The position numbers and the translations under genes were made by a program. This document shows, in pieces, positions 12,701 to 57,600 of a stretch of 64,000 nt of DNA. Origin of the DNA: Lineus longissimus (Eukaryota; Nemertea; Pilidiophora; Heteronemertea; Lineidae); assembly GCF_910592395.1 (NCBI RefSeq), contig NC_088309.1, forward strand, positions 15,194,599 to 15,258,598. The letters are read 5' to 3'. A model generated the notes under the pieces. The model saw only the letters and a program-made list of their open reading frames with translations. It had not been told where the DNA came from and made no database searches. Numbering within the stretch: the stretch's first letter is position 1; each line of letters begins with the position of its first letter.

Positions 12701-13139
12701 AAAGCGTTAATTATGAGATATCCCCAGGGATCAAGAAGAGAACGAAGTGGGGAGCGCATTGACTCCTGGGCAATAGAGGTTGCTGCGGTTATTCACCGGG
12801 TCCTGATGTGTTCCGGACACGCATCGGATCACCCTCAAAGTATACGACGCGGAATTGCAAACACATTTGCAGCATCCGAAAGCATGGGCCGGCGGTATTA
12901 ATAAAGACTGGCAACGTGCCTGTCGTTGCGCTGAGAGCGCAACAGGACCTTATTTTTTGATTGTGGCTTCTCTGTCCACCCAATCTGACAATGGGGGGGG
13001 GGGGACCCAACTGTTTCAAGAGCATGGTTCCTGATCAATACCCTGAAACATTTCCCGATACCTACCTGACAAGCTATCGGGCTATTAAGACATAAGCCGA
13101 GTCTGAACCAGTTGAAGAGAATAATATTCTTTATAAAAT
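9746..13139. other. no gene recognised
   Basis: AT-rich, with many short ORFs and no recognised domain. A near-perfect palindrome sits at about 12298-12334 (AAACCTCTGCTCTCC and its inverse). Poly-G at 12993-13004. Confidence 0.4.
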
Positions 13140-13159
13140 TGTGTACCTTTTTTACCTGT

Positions 13160-13320
13160 TCATGCCTTTTTGTGTACGTTTTTTTCCGGTACCTTTTTTC
13201 CGGTACCTTTTTTCCGGTTCCTTTATTTCCAGTACTTTTATTTCCTGTACCTTTACTTCCTGTACCTTTATTTCCGTACCTTTTTTTCCTGTACCTTTTT
13301 TCCAGTAGCTTTTTTACCAT
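13160..13320. repeat. GTACC-T-rich minisatellite
   Basis: About nine degenerate units of 15-17 bp of the type GGTACCTTTTTTCC. The two overlapping plus-strand ORFs here translate to Phe/Leu-rich low-complexity sequence and are by-products. Confidence 0.8.
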
Positions 13321-14289
13321 ATACCGCTAAGTTGGTCCTGGCAGGCCTCATGGAAAATGCATAAGAAATATTACTAAAGTTGGCTTTTCGGGCAGGGTGT
13401 TAAAATAATCCCGACTCCCGACTTCTAACACAATTCTATATATACATGCCAATGTATTTGCAGACAAGAAATGGATCGACTTGGATTGATATTAATGTAA
13501 CCAACTATAGGTTGAAAATGTTGGCAAATTTGTAAAACTTAGCTCATAGCCTTTATAGTGTACATTCTTAAGAAATCGTGATTTGGCTTTTCTAGTTGCG
13601 CTAGCCCTGAAACTACTCATTTAATATAAATCCCCAAATTCAGACATGGTTGACATTACTCTTAGCATTATATTCCCAAGATTTTCGCTTTATTGGATAA
13701 AAGTTCATGTTGCCATAGGGGTTGAAAATTGGGTGATATTTCAAAAAAATTCTCACAAATATGCGAAAAATATTACTTTTCAATTAGAATTAATTAAAAT
13801 CCAGCACACTGTCAATACGTTACTACTTGTGACAATCATTTGTGAAGTTTTTGTAAATATTGGCTGATTTATTTGACCCTAAATTATCCGAAACCATGCC
13901 ATACATCAACGTACATGAGACTTAATTGCCCGGTTAATTCACACCTCTCCCATCTCAAACAATAGAAATGATTGAGTCGCCCTCTATTCAAAGGCCTGCC
14001 ATTGCTGAGAGATGGAGAACTTCATGGGGGTCATGGAAAAAGTTTTTTTTTCCAGGTCGGACAGTTTGGGGGGGGGGGTCAGGCCAGGGGGTCAAAGTTG
14101 GCAAATTCCTTTTTTCGTAATAGTGAACAAAATAATTGAACAAATTATTTTATATGAAAATAGAAAAACTTCATTTGCTTCTTTCTTATTTTTATTCCAA
14201 TCGAGGGTCCTTTTTTCCAGATGTTCACTGCAATTCAGACGTATTTGTCCAAGTAAAAACCTCAGCAAAGTTGGCCCAGGGTCATTGTA

Positions 14290-14720
14290 AGTTACAATTT
14301 ACAACAGGAACAGGCTGTCTGTTGGAGCTGGCGCCCTTTGCGGTGCCCGACCATGAGCGTGGACCTTGCGCGGCCCCGAGCATTCCCGTGCCCTCTGCCC
14401 CCCCCCCCCCCCCTGCAGTAACAAGTGGATTATCAGTATCCTCTGAATCACTATGATCACCATCCGACATATCTGTAAATCAGCCGCAGAAGCTCCGCAA
14501 TGCACTGGATCATTATTATCAGAATCACTCTCCGAGTTGCGTACGTAGTCGCCATTGTCACTATCCTCATTCTCTGAATATGACCCCCCTCCCCCAATAG
14601 TCGCCAAGACCATCAAAAATCAGGTTCCTTGCCTGCTCGGCATTGTATCGTACGCGTGTGGCCGCGGACACATTAGCAATGCAGTGCTTCCATCTTTCTT
14701 TCGAGCCCTATATTAGTTGG
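14290..14720 (-). other. possible fragment of a piggyBac-type transposase N-terminus
   Basis: Minus-strand pieces in shifting frames read YNAEQARNLIFDG, then an acidic Ser/Asp/Glu-rich stretch (ENEDSDNGDYVRNSESDSDN and SDGDHSDSEDTDN). This is like the acidic N-termini of piggyBac-derived proteins, but no DDE core is present. The frame change falls in a G-run, and a poly-C run sits at 14398-14413. Low-complexity similarity only. Confidence 0.22.
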
Positions 14721-17456
14721 CGAGATTTCTCACCGGCCGCAAGAAGAGCTCGATCTCGTCAGCCGCACGGAAAGGGTTTTAAGGAACGAATGTTTTTTTA
14801 TCAGTAACGCCCGTCCGACACATCATGACAGGCATGTGAATGCGTAAGTTCCTCTCTGTGTAATATGATTTATTTTAGAAATTAACAAATCTTCATTTTT
14901 AGTTCGTTTTTTTTTAATATTCGTTCTAAAATGATAAAATACCAAATCCAAGGAACATTAGGTATTTACTAAGATATTTTCTTAATCAAAATCGAACACG
15001 CGATACCAGAGATATGATAAAAACAGATGCAATTAAATAGAAAGCACTGTGACACCATGGTTTGCCGTTCCCACGATGGAACACACACATAAACCCCCTC
15101 CGGCAAATTTAGGAAATAAAATGGGCATCGGGGAAGGATCGCAAACAAAATTTTGACAGCGGGTCTAGCACAGTGCTGTGTCCATCACATTGAGCCTATT
15201 TAAGTTTGGGACGTACAGTCTATCTCATACTGATATCAACACGTAAGATGTCTCCTGAACTATTTAACCGTTTTCAATGCTGGTTGCTAAGGATTGTCAC
15301 AAATATTTTCGACGATATGATATTCAATATTAAAATGCCGAATCGTCCTCATTATGCAATCGACCATTTACAAAAGGTCCTCAAAAAGTACTTTTCATTT
15401 CTGATAAAAACACGAAGAAATCACTGTACGGGGTGTAGTGTCTTATCCTGGTTATGAAATACCGGATTTTTCCTTGTTGAAAATCGACCCGTGATAATTC
15501 CTACTGTTGACATTGTTCAACTAAACTCACGACACTCAAAAGGTTGTGGTGTTGGTGACATACAACCTTTGTACCAGCAAGAATAAATAAATACTTGTCA
15601 TTACTATTCTTGTTATATTCATCGCGAACGCATGACACATGGGGCCGTGGACATGACAGAGAAGATTTGGGCAGATCAAACATCGATAAAAATAGTATAT
15701 ATTGCATGCTGATATTTGTCCAGAAAAATGTGTGACATCTCGAAACCCGGTCAGGATACAATATGAAAACACCCCCAAAACAGTCTTCCTACTTGCTGAA
15801 CTGCAACAAATGTAACTAACTATTCAGTAGTAATTTTCCTAAAACAAAAGAACTTTTGTGGACCATTTTCAAATAGCCAATTTTATGAAGACAACACTTC
15901 ATTGTTATCATGGTGATGATATGGAAAACAATATTAGTGACAACCAAGCACAAACCGCATTGGGATCTGTCAAGTATTTTAGGAAATATCATAAGTCATT
16001 ATACATGTAGGTGTGGATATCAATAGGATCTTGCTCGTCACCAAGTTTGCAGTACATGCACCGTATTTCAATAAAACTATATGATCTGAGGTAACGATTG
16101 CCTGGCCAGATATATTGTTAATTCTGCCTGGACTGTACGTCCACCCAAAAACAAGACATAATTTCAATAAAACTAGTCTGTACACCCAAAGTCAAAACTC
16201 CTCTCACCAGGGCTAATATTTTAGAACTTTTTTTGCAACTTGATATAGGATGGACTTGCCTCTGCTCGCACAGTCTTGCATAATGATATCATAGCACCTA
16301 CATGTTTCCACTTCGTACATGTTTCCACTACATAGTGTCTACGCACAATTCACATGGAATACATTACATACTAGGTATATAGGCTTGTAAAGGAAAAACT
16401 TATACTAGTAGTAGATGCAATAGAAAGATCCCAGACATTGTTATGATTTCTATAGATCCTGCATAGCTTTGATAAAGGTTGAAATTATATCTTAAATCTT
16501 TGAAAATTCTATCACAGGTATCAGGCAGCTTAGCATCGCATTTTAACACCTGATGTCGGGAATAACGGTCAAATGGAAAATAATATCAACAAGAATGATA
16601 TGATTTTCTGTGTAAGTGGTACAAATTTGAAACCCATAGTTTACAGATGTTTCTCCTACCTGCTAGAGCACCCCCCCCCCCATAAAATTGCAAGTGTGAA
16701 AAAGTGTGTTTTTGACCTTCATTAGTGCCCAAATTTGATGCTACATCCTTTAACAGTCATATTGAAGATCAGGATAAAGAAATAAAGTCATACCACCCAG
16801 GATGGTTCACTTCCACAGCTATGATGATAATCTAATAACTGCAGGAAACCCATCAAGTGTATGTTAGGTGGTTGAAAATGTAGATAGAATATAGATCCCA
16901 TTCTACGTCCTCACCTGAATTAAGTTTAGTAATTTCAACTGGATAACTGTTTTGTTTCGACCCATCGATACCTAGCATAATGCAAAATAACTATTTTGAG
17001 CTTGATCGCGTCATTAATATGTTAGCCAATCTGAGGCTTTCAATATTATTTTTTTTAATGATATTATAATTTATCAGACAGCTTTTGGACCTTTTCATAC
17101 CTTAATTTTCAAGACATTCAAGGGCTTTGTTTCTGATATTATCGTGCAATGCATTTTTGCTCGACCATCCACTATTCACAGTGGTGAATCTACACGACGA
17201 TTTTGTGTTCAAAGTTTTTCTAAGAGCATTTCAAGCTCTTTTTTAATGGCAATTTTGCCAAAGTACATGTAATTGTCGAGGAGTTGTGGCCAGGGGTGTA
17301 AACAAATTTGAATTACTTTTTGAATAATGATATCGTACTGACATGACTTTTCTGCTACCATACAATCTGCAAGGAGCTGCCACGACTTTTTACACGCGTA
17401 TGGCAGCATCACCATTATACGGATTATTATTGTCCGTTACAAGGCTGGTGCCATCA
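14721..17456. other. no gene recognised
   Basis: No conserved domain or clear repeat seen. Poly-C near 16670-16680. The 68-aa minus-strand ORF at 17209-17415 is not recognised. Confidence 0.35.
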
Positions 17457-18055
17457 TTTAAAGGGGTTGTGTGAAGTAAAAGGTACGCCATTATGAAGTG
17501 AAAATTCTGCTTCTAGACACTGAGCTGAAGATGCCAATGTATTTTTTTTTAAAATCGGCCCAGTAGTTTCCGAGTAATCCGTAAGCAAGGTCCGCAACTT
17601 CCCGCGCAAATTTGAAGTTCGCGCAAGCGTGGTATCATTGTGGAGCAGAATGCATTCGGCGATGACTCAGTCGATATGTGATCATTCGCACATCGATCGA
17701 TCGCGTCTGACATGTCTGACGTAGGCTAACCATAACAAAACAAAACAAAGACTAGAATGCCTCGGCAATGTTCTGAATTGTCGCCCGTCAACAGAGGGAC
17801 GTTTTTGATGGCCAAACGATGATGACGTGGCAAAACGGCAAATCTTCGTTGATTGTTCGCGCTGCCGCTGGCTCGCAGGCCGGTACACTATGACGTAATA
17901 AGGACATTTGGAGGAAAATTCGAAAGTCAGGGTCATTTTCGAAAAAAAAATCATTATACATATTTTTTCCGTAACTTAACCTCGTTTTGGATATATCCGG
18001 CCTCATGAAGACAAAATTCCTGTTTTGGACCCCTAATTCACACAACCCCTTTAAA
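17457..18055. mobile_element. short-TIR element, about 600 bp
   Basis: TTTAAAGGGGTTGTGTGAA (17457-17475) recurs perfectly inverted at 18037-18055. The interior shows no transposase. Probably a non-autonomous DNA transposon; the exact boundary with its target duplication (TTA/TAA-like) is unclear. Confidence 0.6.
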
Positions 18056-18308
18056 GTCACGACGAATCTTGCTGGCCTGTCGAAAATCAATGCTTCCTGC
18101 TTAATAGTCAAGTCAGTAAATATTGAACACATAATATATACATTACTACAGTAAGTGCACCCAATTTACCTTGATTTGAATCTAATTTTAACAATTCATA
18201 AACTCTTCTCACCAATTGCATCTGCAGTCCAAATCACAAGACATCCATCGTGCTTCGTGTCATGGACGTGTGTGCAACGTACGCGCGAGTTGCGCGTCGA
18301 GCTGCACG

Positions 18309-18418
18309 TCAATGACGCACCAGTGACACGATTATTTCTCTAGGTTTCGCGTAAATTACGCGCGACCTACGTGCTGGGTAGCGCATCAATGACGCACCAA
18401 TGACGCACCAATGACGCG
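18309..18418. repeat. CAATGACGCAC short repeats
   Basis: Three adjacent copies at about 18386-18418, plus an isolated copy at 18310-18320. Confidence 0.6.
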
Positions 18419-19502
18419 AATTTAGAGATGACAATGAGGAACTTGCACAACTGAAAATCCAGATGGCAGCACCAGTACTAAAAGGTACACTTCCAGTGCA
18501 TTTTACATTAAAAATAAGTTTTGTTGATTTTCTCCCTAAAACTCATCAAAATAGAATTCAGGACCAATAAAACAACATTTTTGACGCTATTTCGCCATGC
18601 AGAGTAATTAAGGGATGAAATATTCAATAATTATTGACCAGGGAAATGGCTTTCTCATTACAACAATGGTCCACTTGCCTGAAGGGCCCCCTATTGGCAG
18701 GTTTTGTTGTGCAGGTTCCTCATTGTTATTTGGACTGTATTGGGTAATACATGAAATTTTGCAGGGCAGTATAATATATAAAAATTTCAGCAATGCGTAG
18801 CCTTTGTCAAGCATCTAAAATAGTGCAAAACCAAATACCATAAAAATCCGTCAGAACTTTCGTTCGCCAGATTAGCACAATAATAGCCATACAGAACATA
18901 TATTCCCACAAACATGCCAGGCTAACAACTGTTTCGTAGCTTGAGATTAAACAACCTTACTCACCAGAGCATACGATAAGATATGAATAAAAGCAGCATC
19001 ACTAAGATTATACATGTATGCGGCTTGTGATTTAGAATAGGCAACGACACTGTTATCACAATCCAATTCATCATGAGGGGGATTCTTCTAGCGCACCCAT
19101 GTTAAAATTCCGGTATGACAGGAGTCCCAGACTTGGTCATAGTAGTCCACACCAAAAAAAATTATATTGTACCAGGTTTGAATTTAAACATGGCCTTCAA
19201 ACAGCTAAATCATGCATGACAAATAAAAGGTGAATTCGTCGTAGTAACATATTTCAACTGGCTGGTTGCTCTAACCTCGGACTGGTTTGAGTGTCTTTTA
19301 CCACTGTTGGCAAGTGACATAATAGAACCTTTACTACTACTTTATTTAAGAAAAAAAATATTTTTCAAATTCCGTTATTCAACTTTAAAACTACCAAACC
19401 CTTCTTTCTAAAACCCTGTATTACATGCCACTATAATAGGTAACAAATAAATCTTTGGCACAGCATCTACAGCCAATACAAATAGGCAGTGCTTATTTGC
19501 AG

Positions 19503-19638
19503 AGAATCCCCTTATCAAACTGTACCGTATTGTTCTCAGGTGACAAGCAATTGTTCGTTATATTCATGCCCTTACTCGCCGGCTGCTGGATCACAGGACC
19601 CTCAAAACCCTATGACAAGTAGCTCTGGTTATGGTTGT
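19503..19638 (+). CDS. candidate internal exon of an unknown gene
   Basis: Between TTATTTGCAG (ending 19502) and donor GTAAGT (19639-19644), one frame is open for 45 codons: ESPYQTVPYCSQVTSN, then PYSPAAGSQDPQNPMTSSS and GYGC. Pro/Ser/Tyr-rich, as in disordered regions of regulatory proteins. Family not recognised; no neighbouring exon placed. Confidence 0.28.
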
Positions 19639-20316
19639 GTAAGTTTGCAACGTCCCATATGGGATATGACTGCATGATTTTGGTCGCTGTTTGTCTCTCA
19701 GCACGCGGGCATCAATTAAACTCAGATAAACACTTGCGGGTTCAGTTTGTTCGTTTTCAGTTTAGGAGGTGGGCGTCCTAACTCATAGTTGATGTGAATG
19801 TTACTCCGAGATATGTAGTTTGTCAAGATCTTCCAATAGTTTGATGCAGTCTGCAATGTTGTTGATCACAAGGTAGATACGGCAGTAGGCAATCACCCGA
19901 AAATAGTCATGATCGTTTGATGAATGTCTAATGGAAGCACTAAAGGAATGTTCTGGTACAGGTTGAAGGACGATGCGTGACAACTAAACCGTGCCATATA
20001 AATCAAAAACTACACGTACTCTATATTGTTCTACATCTTAAGATTCTGAGGAGAAATCTTTTTCTCACACTGAAAGTCTTATGAACAACGAGCTTCAAAT
20101 CATAGATATAAAATAGGATGGAATAGACGAGCCTGAGAGATCAAATAAACCAAGTCTTCATAATCCTAACAATGGTATTAATGAGTTGACAGCTTTACTA
20201 GAGCTGTATGTAGTTGCGAGAAGATAGCTGAATCATCGTATGCCGACTTTTAAACCATATTTAAATCCTTTTAAGTGCCACCTACTTAAAATTACAAGCA
20301 ATGCACATCTCTTGTA

Positions 20317-20612
20317 CAGTGTGTCCCAGAAAGTTTGTCGAAGTAAATTGGCATTTATGCGGCACCATCGGTCTGAAGAGGGTCAACAATATGAATTACT
20401 TCATAGATAAAACACCGTGACCGGAACCCACGTCAAGCCATTGTACGGTAGGACAATGACCCGCTCACCTTCAACCGGGCCTGAAAGACCCTATTACGCC
20501 GCCCGTTACAATGACAAGTTACCTGTTGGGTAAGACCTTATGTTAATCCTATAGCAGCGATGTACTGCCACTTTTATTAAATTTAATTTGACAAACTTTC
20601 TGGGACACACTG
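20317..20612. mobile_element. MITE with CAGTGTGTCCCAGAAAGT TIRs
   Basis: Perfect inverted ends of about 23 bp (CAGTGTGTCCCAGAAAGTTT...) flanked by TA on both sides, fitting the Tc1/mariner superfamily. 296 bp, no transposase. A single copy of the terminus also lies at about 30285-30318. Confidence 0.8.
20573..20578 (-). promoter_or_regulatory. candidate AATAAA poly(A) signal inside a MITE
   Basis: Reading the minus strand downstream from the ELOVL stop (21701), I saw no AATAAA or ATTAAA until this AATAAA, about 1.12 kb on, inside the MITE at 20317-20612. It may be the ELOVL polyadenylation signal or chance. Confidence 0.25.
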
Positions 20613-21700
20613 TATAGTGTAACATATTTCTTTCTTAGAAGGAATTGTCGTGAGATTGTTGTCAGGGAATCAGAATTAACATACTCACTCTTGAAAAGAA
20701 AGACCGTAAGCGACATTTCGTTTTTGACCCTTCAACTATTTTTAGTAGTATAAACCCCCAAGACAAGACGTTAGACTAGTGCAATTCGATAAAATTTGGA
20801 AGGATGTTGTGGGAATTAAGAGGTTGCGATTGGCACTTACAACCTATTATAATGGAGAACTCAAGTGATGATACTCTCTTAGAATAGATTAGTAAAATTA
20901 CTATTACAATTACATAGTAATTTTTTTACTACTCTGGTAGACTGTGAAGTTAGATGTTTTAAATATCAAAAATGAATATTAAGAGTGTACACAAATGTAT
21001 TGGAAGCCAATCATTTTCAAAAGACATCGAAATACTGTATAATGGCAGACTACGACCAGGGGTAGCAAATCCAACGACAGTGTTCGTTTCCCACCACAAA
21101 CAGTTTAGTGAGCTTTTATAAATGACACTCACTTTTCCCTGAACCTTCAACATTAGGCCTTGCTGAGCAAAAAATCCCTTTGTTGTGATACAAACAAGTC
21201 ATCATAATTATACAGTGCACGGTGTTTTGCAGAGAGAATTTACTTAATGTTCCATATACATTCTTATATTCTTTTCATACCATATTGTTTTTGGGGCAAA
21301 GTTACAACCAAATGATGGATCAGAGACCTCACTGAGGGATAGTAACGTAAATCAAGTCCTTACATTGTTAGGATTACGAAGAGTATCAATATATAGGGAC
21401 CAATACCGTCATACACTAATGCCAAAATAAACCATAGCCTGTTTAGTTTGGAGAAGGGATTGTCTGAATTAAACCAAACAAATCGGGGGTTTTCAGATTA
21501 ACCATCAATAATGATATATCATGGTAAATTTTCTGAGGGAAAAATCTAGTATAATTGGTTTCGTTTTGTTTTAGCACCAACGAATTAGTGATGGTCCCTT
21601 GCACCTATGAGTATGCTATTTTGTTACAACTTGCAAAATGCACTTATATATTCGGAAAAGTTCAATGAACTGTGACCTTCAAATACCATTTACCTATCTG
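20613..21700. other. ELOVL 3' flank / probable 3' UTR
   Basis: Downstream of the ELOVL stop on the minus strand. No second gene or canonical poly(A) signal seen in this stretch. Confidence 0.4.
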
Positions 21701-51694
<29,994 letters not shown>

Positions 51695-54600
51695 GACATC
51701 TAGGAAGCAACTGGAAAGACAATGTCTACGAGATAAGATGATGCAAGAAGGCAGATGACAAACAGGAAATGTAACATGTGCAGTCATAGAAGGGGCAGAA
51801 CGAACACCGGGCGAAACGCACCCAGTGATATATGATAAACATAAACATAAAAGATTAAGTGTTTTTCAAATTTGTGTCAAAAAGGCTATGAGGCAATTGG
51901 TCATATCACAATGAAATTTCATTGGGTTTGGCAATCTTGGCCCTACAGGAATACGCCTTATTATTATTATTGTTATTATTATCTTTATAACAACACACAA
52001 GGTATGAAACCGACACTGAACCACTAAACTTTATGATGGAGGCTTACCACACGGGCTAAGGTGAACTCAAACTGTAACTTTTCACAGTGAGTTTCTCATT
52101 CTAAAACACCCGAGTGAGATTATTTCATTTTCATAATGGATAATGTATACACCTTTCCAGAAATGGGGCGCTGAGTGTCCGAAATAGTGATGTCAAAAGG
52201 GGAAACTAGGCCTTATGGTGGAGGGACAAAGGAGATAGTCATGGTTGACCAACACACTTGAATGCCTCTAATGACGGACAAGGGGGGAAAAGTTAGTTCC
52301 AATGCAAGCCACCAATTTCGGGAAGCATGTATATAGCCTCGTTTCACAACAGAGGCTTTGGAGAGACAACCCAAACCGTTTGGGTTGGTGCAAAAAGTTG
52401 AAGCCTTTCAAAAGCATCTTAAACCACATTATTCGATATTCAATTTGAGTTTTAGAAAAGAAATTGATACCTCACTGTCGGTATTGATTGTCTCACCCAA
52501 ACTGCTCGGGTGGAGCTAAAATATTGGCCAAAACCGAGGCGTACAGCCCCACACTTGCAGTTTGGGTGAGACAACCAATACATCCAGTTCGGTATCAATT
52601 CCTTAAGTTCAACTTGAACGGTCTCTATAAAAGACGCCACGACCAAGTTTTTAAAAAGCACAGCGGTCATCCGGCATGTTTTAAACGACCATCCGCCATA
52701 TTTTTAACGATCACTTAAACGGCCACACAGTAATCCCTGATAAAATCCATACGTCAGGTATCACGTGATCGCCGAATTTAGGAGATGACGCGGCATATAT
52801 GCATGTATGACCTATGACCCGTGCATTTGGCCGCTTCGTGTCACTACTATTTCTTCATGACAAAAATACTTTTCTGGGCAATGAAATAAATATTCCTATT
52901 GAAAACACCTCTTGTGATATACATAGATACTGAAACCTGACACGAACATACAAAAATAAATTATATGTCGCCAATTTCAACATTTGATATTTTGCCATCT
53001 GCTAAAAGTAGTAATCAAATCCACGTGGCTCTCGTTCAATCCTTATGACAAGTTTTAATGGCAGTTAAAGAGATCCAGTCGTGATACAAAATCTTTATTT
53101 AGGCTAGCTGAACATAGTAAAATAACTAAAATAGTGATTACCTCTTATAGGAAACCTATAGCGAAACGCTTCTAAAAATAGGGAGTTTTGAACGGCCCGG
53201 TTAAAACCTTAGGCATGAATAAGCTTCCATTGATAAATGTGAGCAGTTTGGAGTTCCCCTCATGTAGCTAATGAGCTGCATCAGAAGTAATTACCATAGT
53301 CAGTTTTACCACGTTCAGCTAGTCTAAATAAAGACTTTTTGATATGCAGTTCATTGCCAGGAGTCAGTTATGTTATGCAACGTTATGCAATGTTAACCAG
53401 ATGCTAAGCTCACATAAGAGAGGTTAAGGTGTGCTACGATACACACTAACGCTAACGTTACTGATCAAGGGCTGCTGGTATCTTGTGTCATTGCCCCTGA
53501 CCTTCCATAATCATTTTTACATAATGACATCAGGACCTTGTGGATGCGAAAGCCTCAATTATAGTGATCAATGGTTATAGGAAGACAACCTTGTAAATGT
53601 TGTCAATTCAAACACGCCTGGTCGCGGCCAGGGCCAGTAATCCCTGCAGTCAGGGTGATGATTTTTGAAGTTACGTAAGTCTATTACAAGTCAATGTAAA
53701 TGGTTGACCAATCCAGAGTCTTTCAAATGAATTTATTTTATCTAATCGATTATGGAATCGTTTTCTTGTAGGGGAAATCCAATAAAGGGCACTTTCGTGT
53801 CAAATGTCATAATTGTTGTCTACCATCTTGCTTTGACCACGTTCTTCTGGTAAGATGCACGCAATCCGATGGATTTCGTGGGTAGGCCTAGCAGGCACCA
53901 TGATGATCTTAACGTATGGAATGGAGCATGGAGATGATGTTGACAGCCCTGACCCTATACCATTACTGATGATGATGATGATGTAGATGATGCTAACCAA
54001 GCTGTATCGGGTGCACGTATGCACCAGAAAAGCTACAGTCTCAATAGGAATATTGACCTTATCGAGACATACCAATTGGAGCATGCTATAGGATTACGTC
54101 ATGCTGAAACTGACGCACAAGGTAGTGTTTCTTCAAGTATACTATTCCTCGCTATATTCTATTCCTCGCTAGAATACAAGTCCGTGGATGTAGTACAGGA
54201 CATGTACCTGACGTCATCAGTGTTGTCATTGACGGTCATACATTCTAGTTAATGGTAGTATTTTTCAGGAAAATCAGAACTTCTATGACTAAAATTGTTG
54301 TAGGTTTGTCATGGATGCAATCAAAACATTGTGCGTGTCTGACTGTTCAGAAAAGTAATGTAAATGTTCACACTTGTTGTTTGCTTTTCCAGGTAACTGG
54401 TAGTCCACAGGGTTGGGTCCGACACCAATCCCTAATCGAGTGGTTGTAGGCCCTGATTGTGCCATTTGTAGCAGGGGCCAGTTCACCAGGTGGGAAGTGG
54501 TCAGGATGATGGGGGTAGAGATCGTAAATGATTAGCTTGAGCAGTTTGTTGAGGGGATTGGCTTTCGGAAGGAGAAGAGGATGATGATGATATTGATGAT

Positions 54601-57600
54601 GACGTGTAAACCCCGTTTGGATAATAAAATTGAGGCATAAAATGAGGACGCTAGTTGTATTGTATTCATTCATTTAGTACAGGACCACCACATGTCAATG
54701 TTCATGTCTTTTATCCACTTACGTGGAAGGCATTGGCATTGCCCACGAAAAGGAAGTCAGTTATCAGCTGTGGCTGTTCTTTCTAATGTTCGAAGTAAAA
54801 TAGGCATATTCATTTGGACTTAGTCATTTTACGATTCAGCCGCGTTCGGTTAAGTGGGAGAAGACAGTATATTCATAGGCATTTCAAAGTCCTTCAATCT
54901 GTAATTAAAGCAGGTGGAACATTTTAGAAGTTGGCTGGGTCAGCCAGACTTGTGAACATTTTACTTTTTTTTTACTACTTTCAACCTCATCTTTCCGAAA
55001 CTTTTTCGTTAAGAGATCCGTGTGACCTTTGCACAGACTCGCGTCCACCTTGAAACCTTTCTTGGCAGCGTTCAGATTGTCCGCTATCCCGCTCTATGGG
55101 ACCTTCAATTCCCCAGTGTATGGGTTCACGGCCAAAACCTCTCTTAACAAAAGTACGTCATGAGTACGGGTGAATCGAAATATCGACCTTTCATCCATAT
55201 ATTAAAGAATTCTTTGAAGAATGCATTTGTAGAAGGGTTTTAATTAGCAATAACTTATTTTGGTGACTCTTTCTATACTTTATTTAGCACGACGTTTCTA
55301 CCAGTGTACAATTGATTGGCACAGGTTTGGTGTATAGCAGACCAGTTACTTATAGTATTTAACAGTCTTGCGTTTTCATTGTGATGACAACAAGTATCAG
55401 TGGTGGTCCAATACATGTTTAGTAATTCCTTGCAATGTCTGTGATTGGCTGAAATAATTTAGGAGGCTGACGTAAGCTCTTGGGATAAATTGTCCAGTGT
55501 CTGTGTTAAGTTCAGGTCTGTGGCGTTTAATCTAAATTGTTTCCATATATTTTCTACGATAAAACTTCTCCCTGTAATTAGCAGCAGATAAGAGGCAAGC
55601 AACCGTTGTCATTAACACCAAGGACAATCAATGGTAGTAAAATGCTAGCCGACAAGGACACCTATTGCCAACGTAAGAAAGATACAACCAAAGCTAAAGA
55701 ACGCAAACTTAAGACCGTAACCAGAACCTACACCGTAAGCTGAACATAACCAACGCCACAGCCCCCTCTGCTCGAGCTACGATCAAAATACACAAGAACC
55801 CGGTCAAAGCTAGATTTCTTGTGTGCAGCATAGGCAGTGGGTACTATTAAACGGCCCAACATCTCGCAGGACTGCTCGCCCCACTTGGGAATCAGGCAGC
55901 TTCGTACATTAAGGACTCAAATGATTTCTGTGCAAATGCATCGCAACTCGACCCAAACGGCAGGCTCGTCAGTTATGACGTAGTGGACCTCTTCACTAAA
56001 GTGCCAAGAGATGAGGCCAGTTATACAGACGAAGTTGGTTGAGCAAAAACCATCAATGGACACATCACTCAGCGAGTGAGAGCATCATAGAACTCCCCCA
56101 ACCGTGCATTGGAACAACGTATTTCAAATGGCGAGACAAAGTGTATGAACAGGTCAATGGCCTCCCAATGGGCTCACCCTTATCCCCCATCATCACAGAG
56201 GTATTCATGACACATTTCGAGCAGAATGCTCTCAAGGATGTCCCCGTAACACTAATGAGTTGGTGCAGTATAGTGGATGATGTGTTCATCATGATCAGCA
56301 ACGAGGACGACACCGCTGAACTCCTCGGCTACCTCAACCCAAAACACCCCAGGATTAACTTCATCATGGAACTCGAACTAGGAATTATTCAAACACTCGT
56401 CCGCCGGGCGCTTAACATTTGCTCTCCTAAATACTTCCAACCGGAAATTGATCACATCAAACACGTGTTAGTGTACGGGAAGCCCACCCATACCGATCAG
56501 TACTTGGCATTCAATTCGCACCACCCGCTAATCCACAAACTTGGTGTGATTAGGACTCTCTATCACAGGGCGGACACGGTGGTGACGTATGACGAGGACA
56601 GGACACGGGAACATGAACACTTGCGGCAGGCGCTCCACCAGGATGGTTACGAGGATTGGCCTTTCCAAAAGGCTCTCCCACCATCCAATACCACACAGGT
56701 GGCATTTGAAAAAGGACAACTTCCAGGCAGTGGTTCTCGGGTCATGATCCCCTATGTTGCAGGGCTGTCGGAGAAACTAAAGAGGATCAGTGCCAAGGGA
56801 TTCTCTGTGACTTTCAAGCCGGGTAACACCCTTTGCCAAAAGGTGGTTCATCCCAAAGACAAACTCCCCAAAACTAAGACCCGTAATGTTGTCTTCGGTA
56901 TACAGTGCAAGGACTCAAAATGTAACGATGAACACATTGGTGAAGCGATGCAGCCACTCCACAAACGCATAGGACACCACCGTGCAAGAAACAGTGGATA
57001 TGATTCCGCGGTCTTCCGCCACCTAAAGGAGACCGGACATTCATTCGACAACAAGGATGTTGTCACTCTTGACAAGGAGGAACGTCGGTTTGAGAGAAGG
57101 GTCAAGGAAGCCATCTACGAGAGACTGGAGTCCCCCTCCCTCAATCGCCACGAAGGACTACGTTTCAACCTTACACAAGCCTGGGACCGAGCCGTCAAAC
57201 CTCGAGTCTTCTCACGAAATTCTACGAAACTGCCGTCGAAGTGTTGATACTGGCGAAACGTAGGCTTTGTCCTTGTTAGTTGTTTTTTCGAGTGATTGAT
57301 TCATAGCTTTTTTAACTATCTACGATACCTGGATGATTGAAAGTATTCACAAGCTAATTAACTAACTGATGAGTCGAAGTCGAAACTGCAACGATTTATC
57401 AATTGAAGCTTATTCCTGCTTTAGGTCTTAACCGAGTCGTTCAAAACTCCCCATTTTTATATAATAAGCGTTTCGTGATAGGTTTCCTTTAATTCAAAAT
57501 TATCAAGCAACGAATGGTAAATATTTGTCATTGAAATACAAGTAAGTCTCGTACAAAATATCCAAATGCAAGTTATTGTTGATTTGCTGCATTGGGGGAA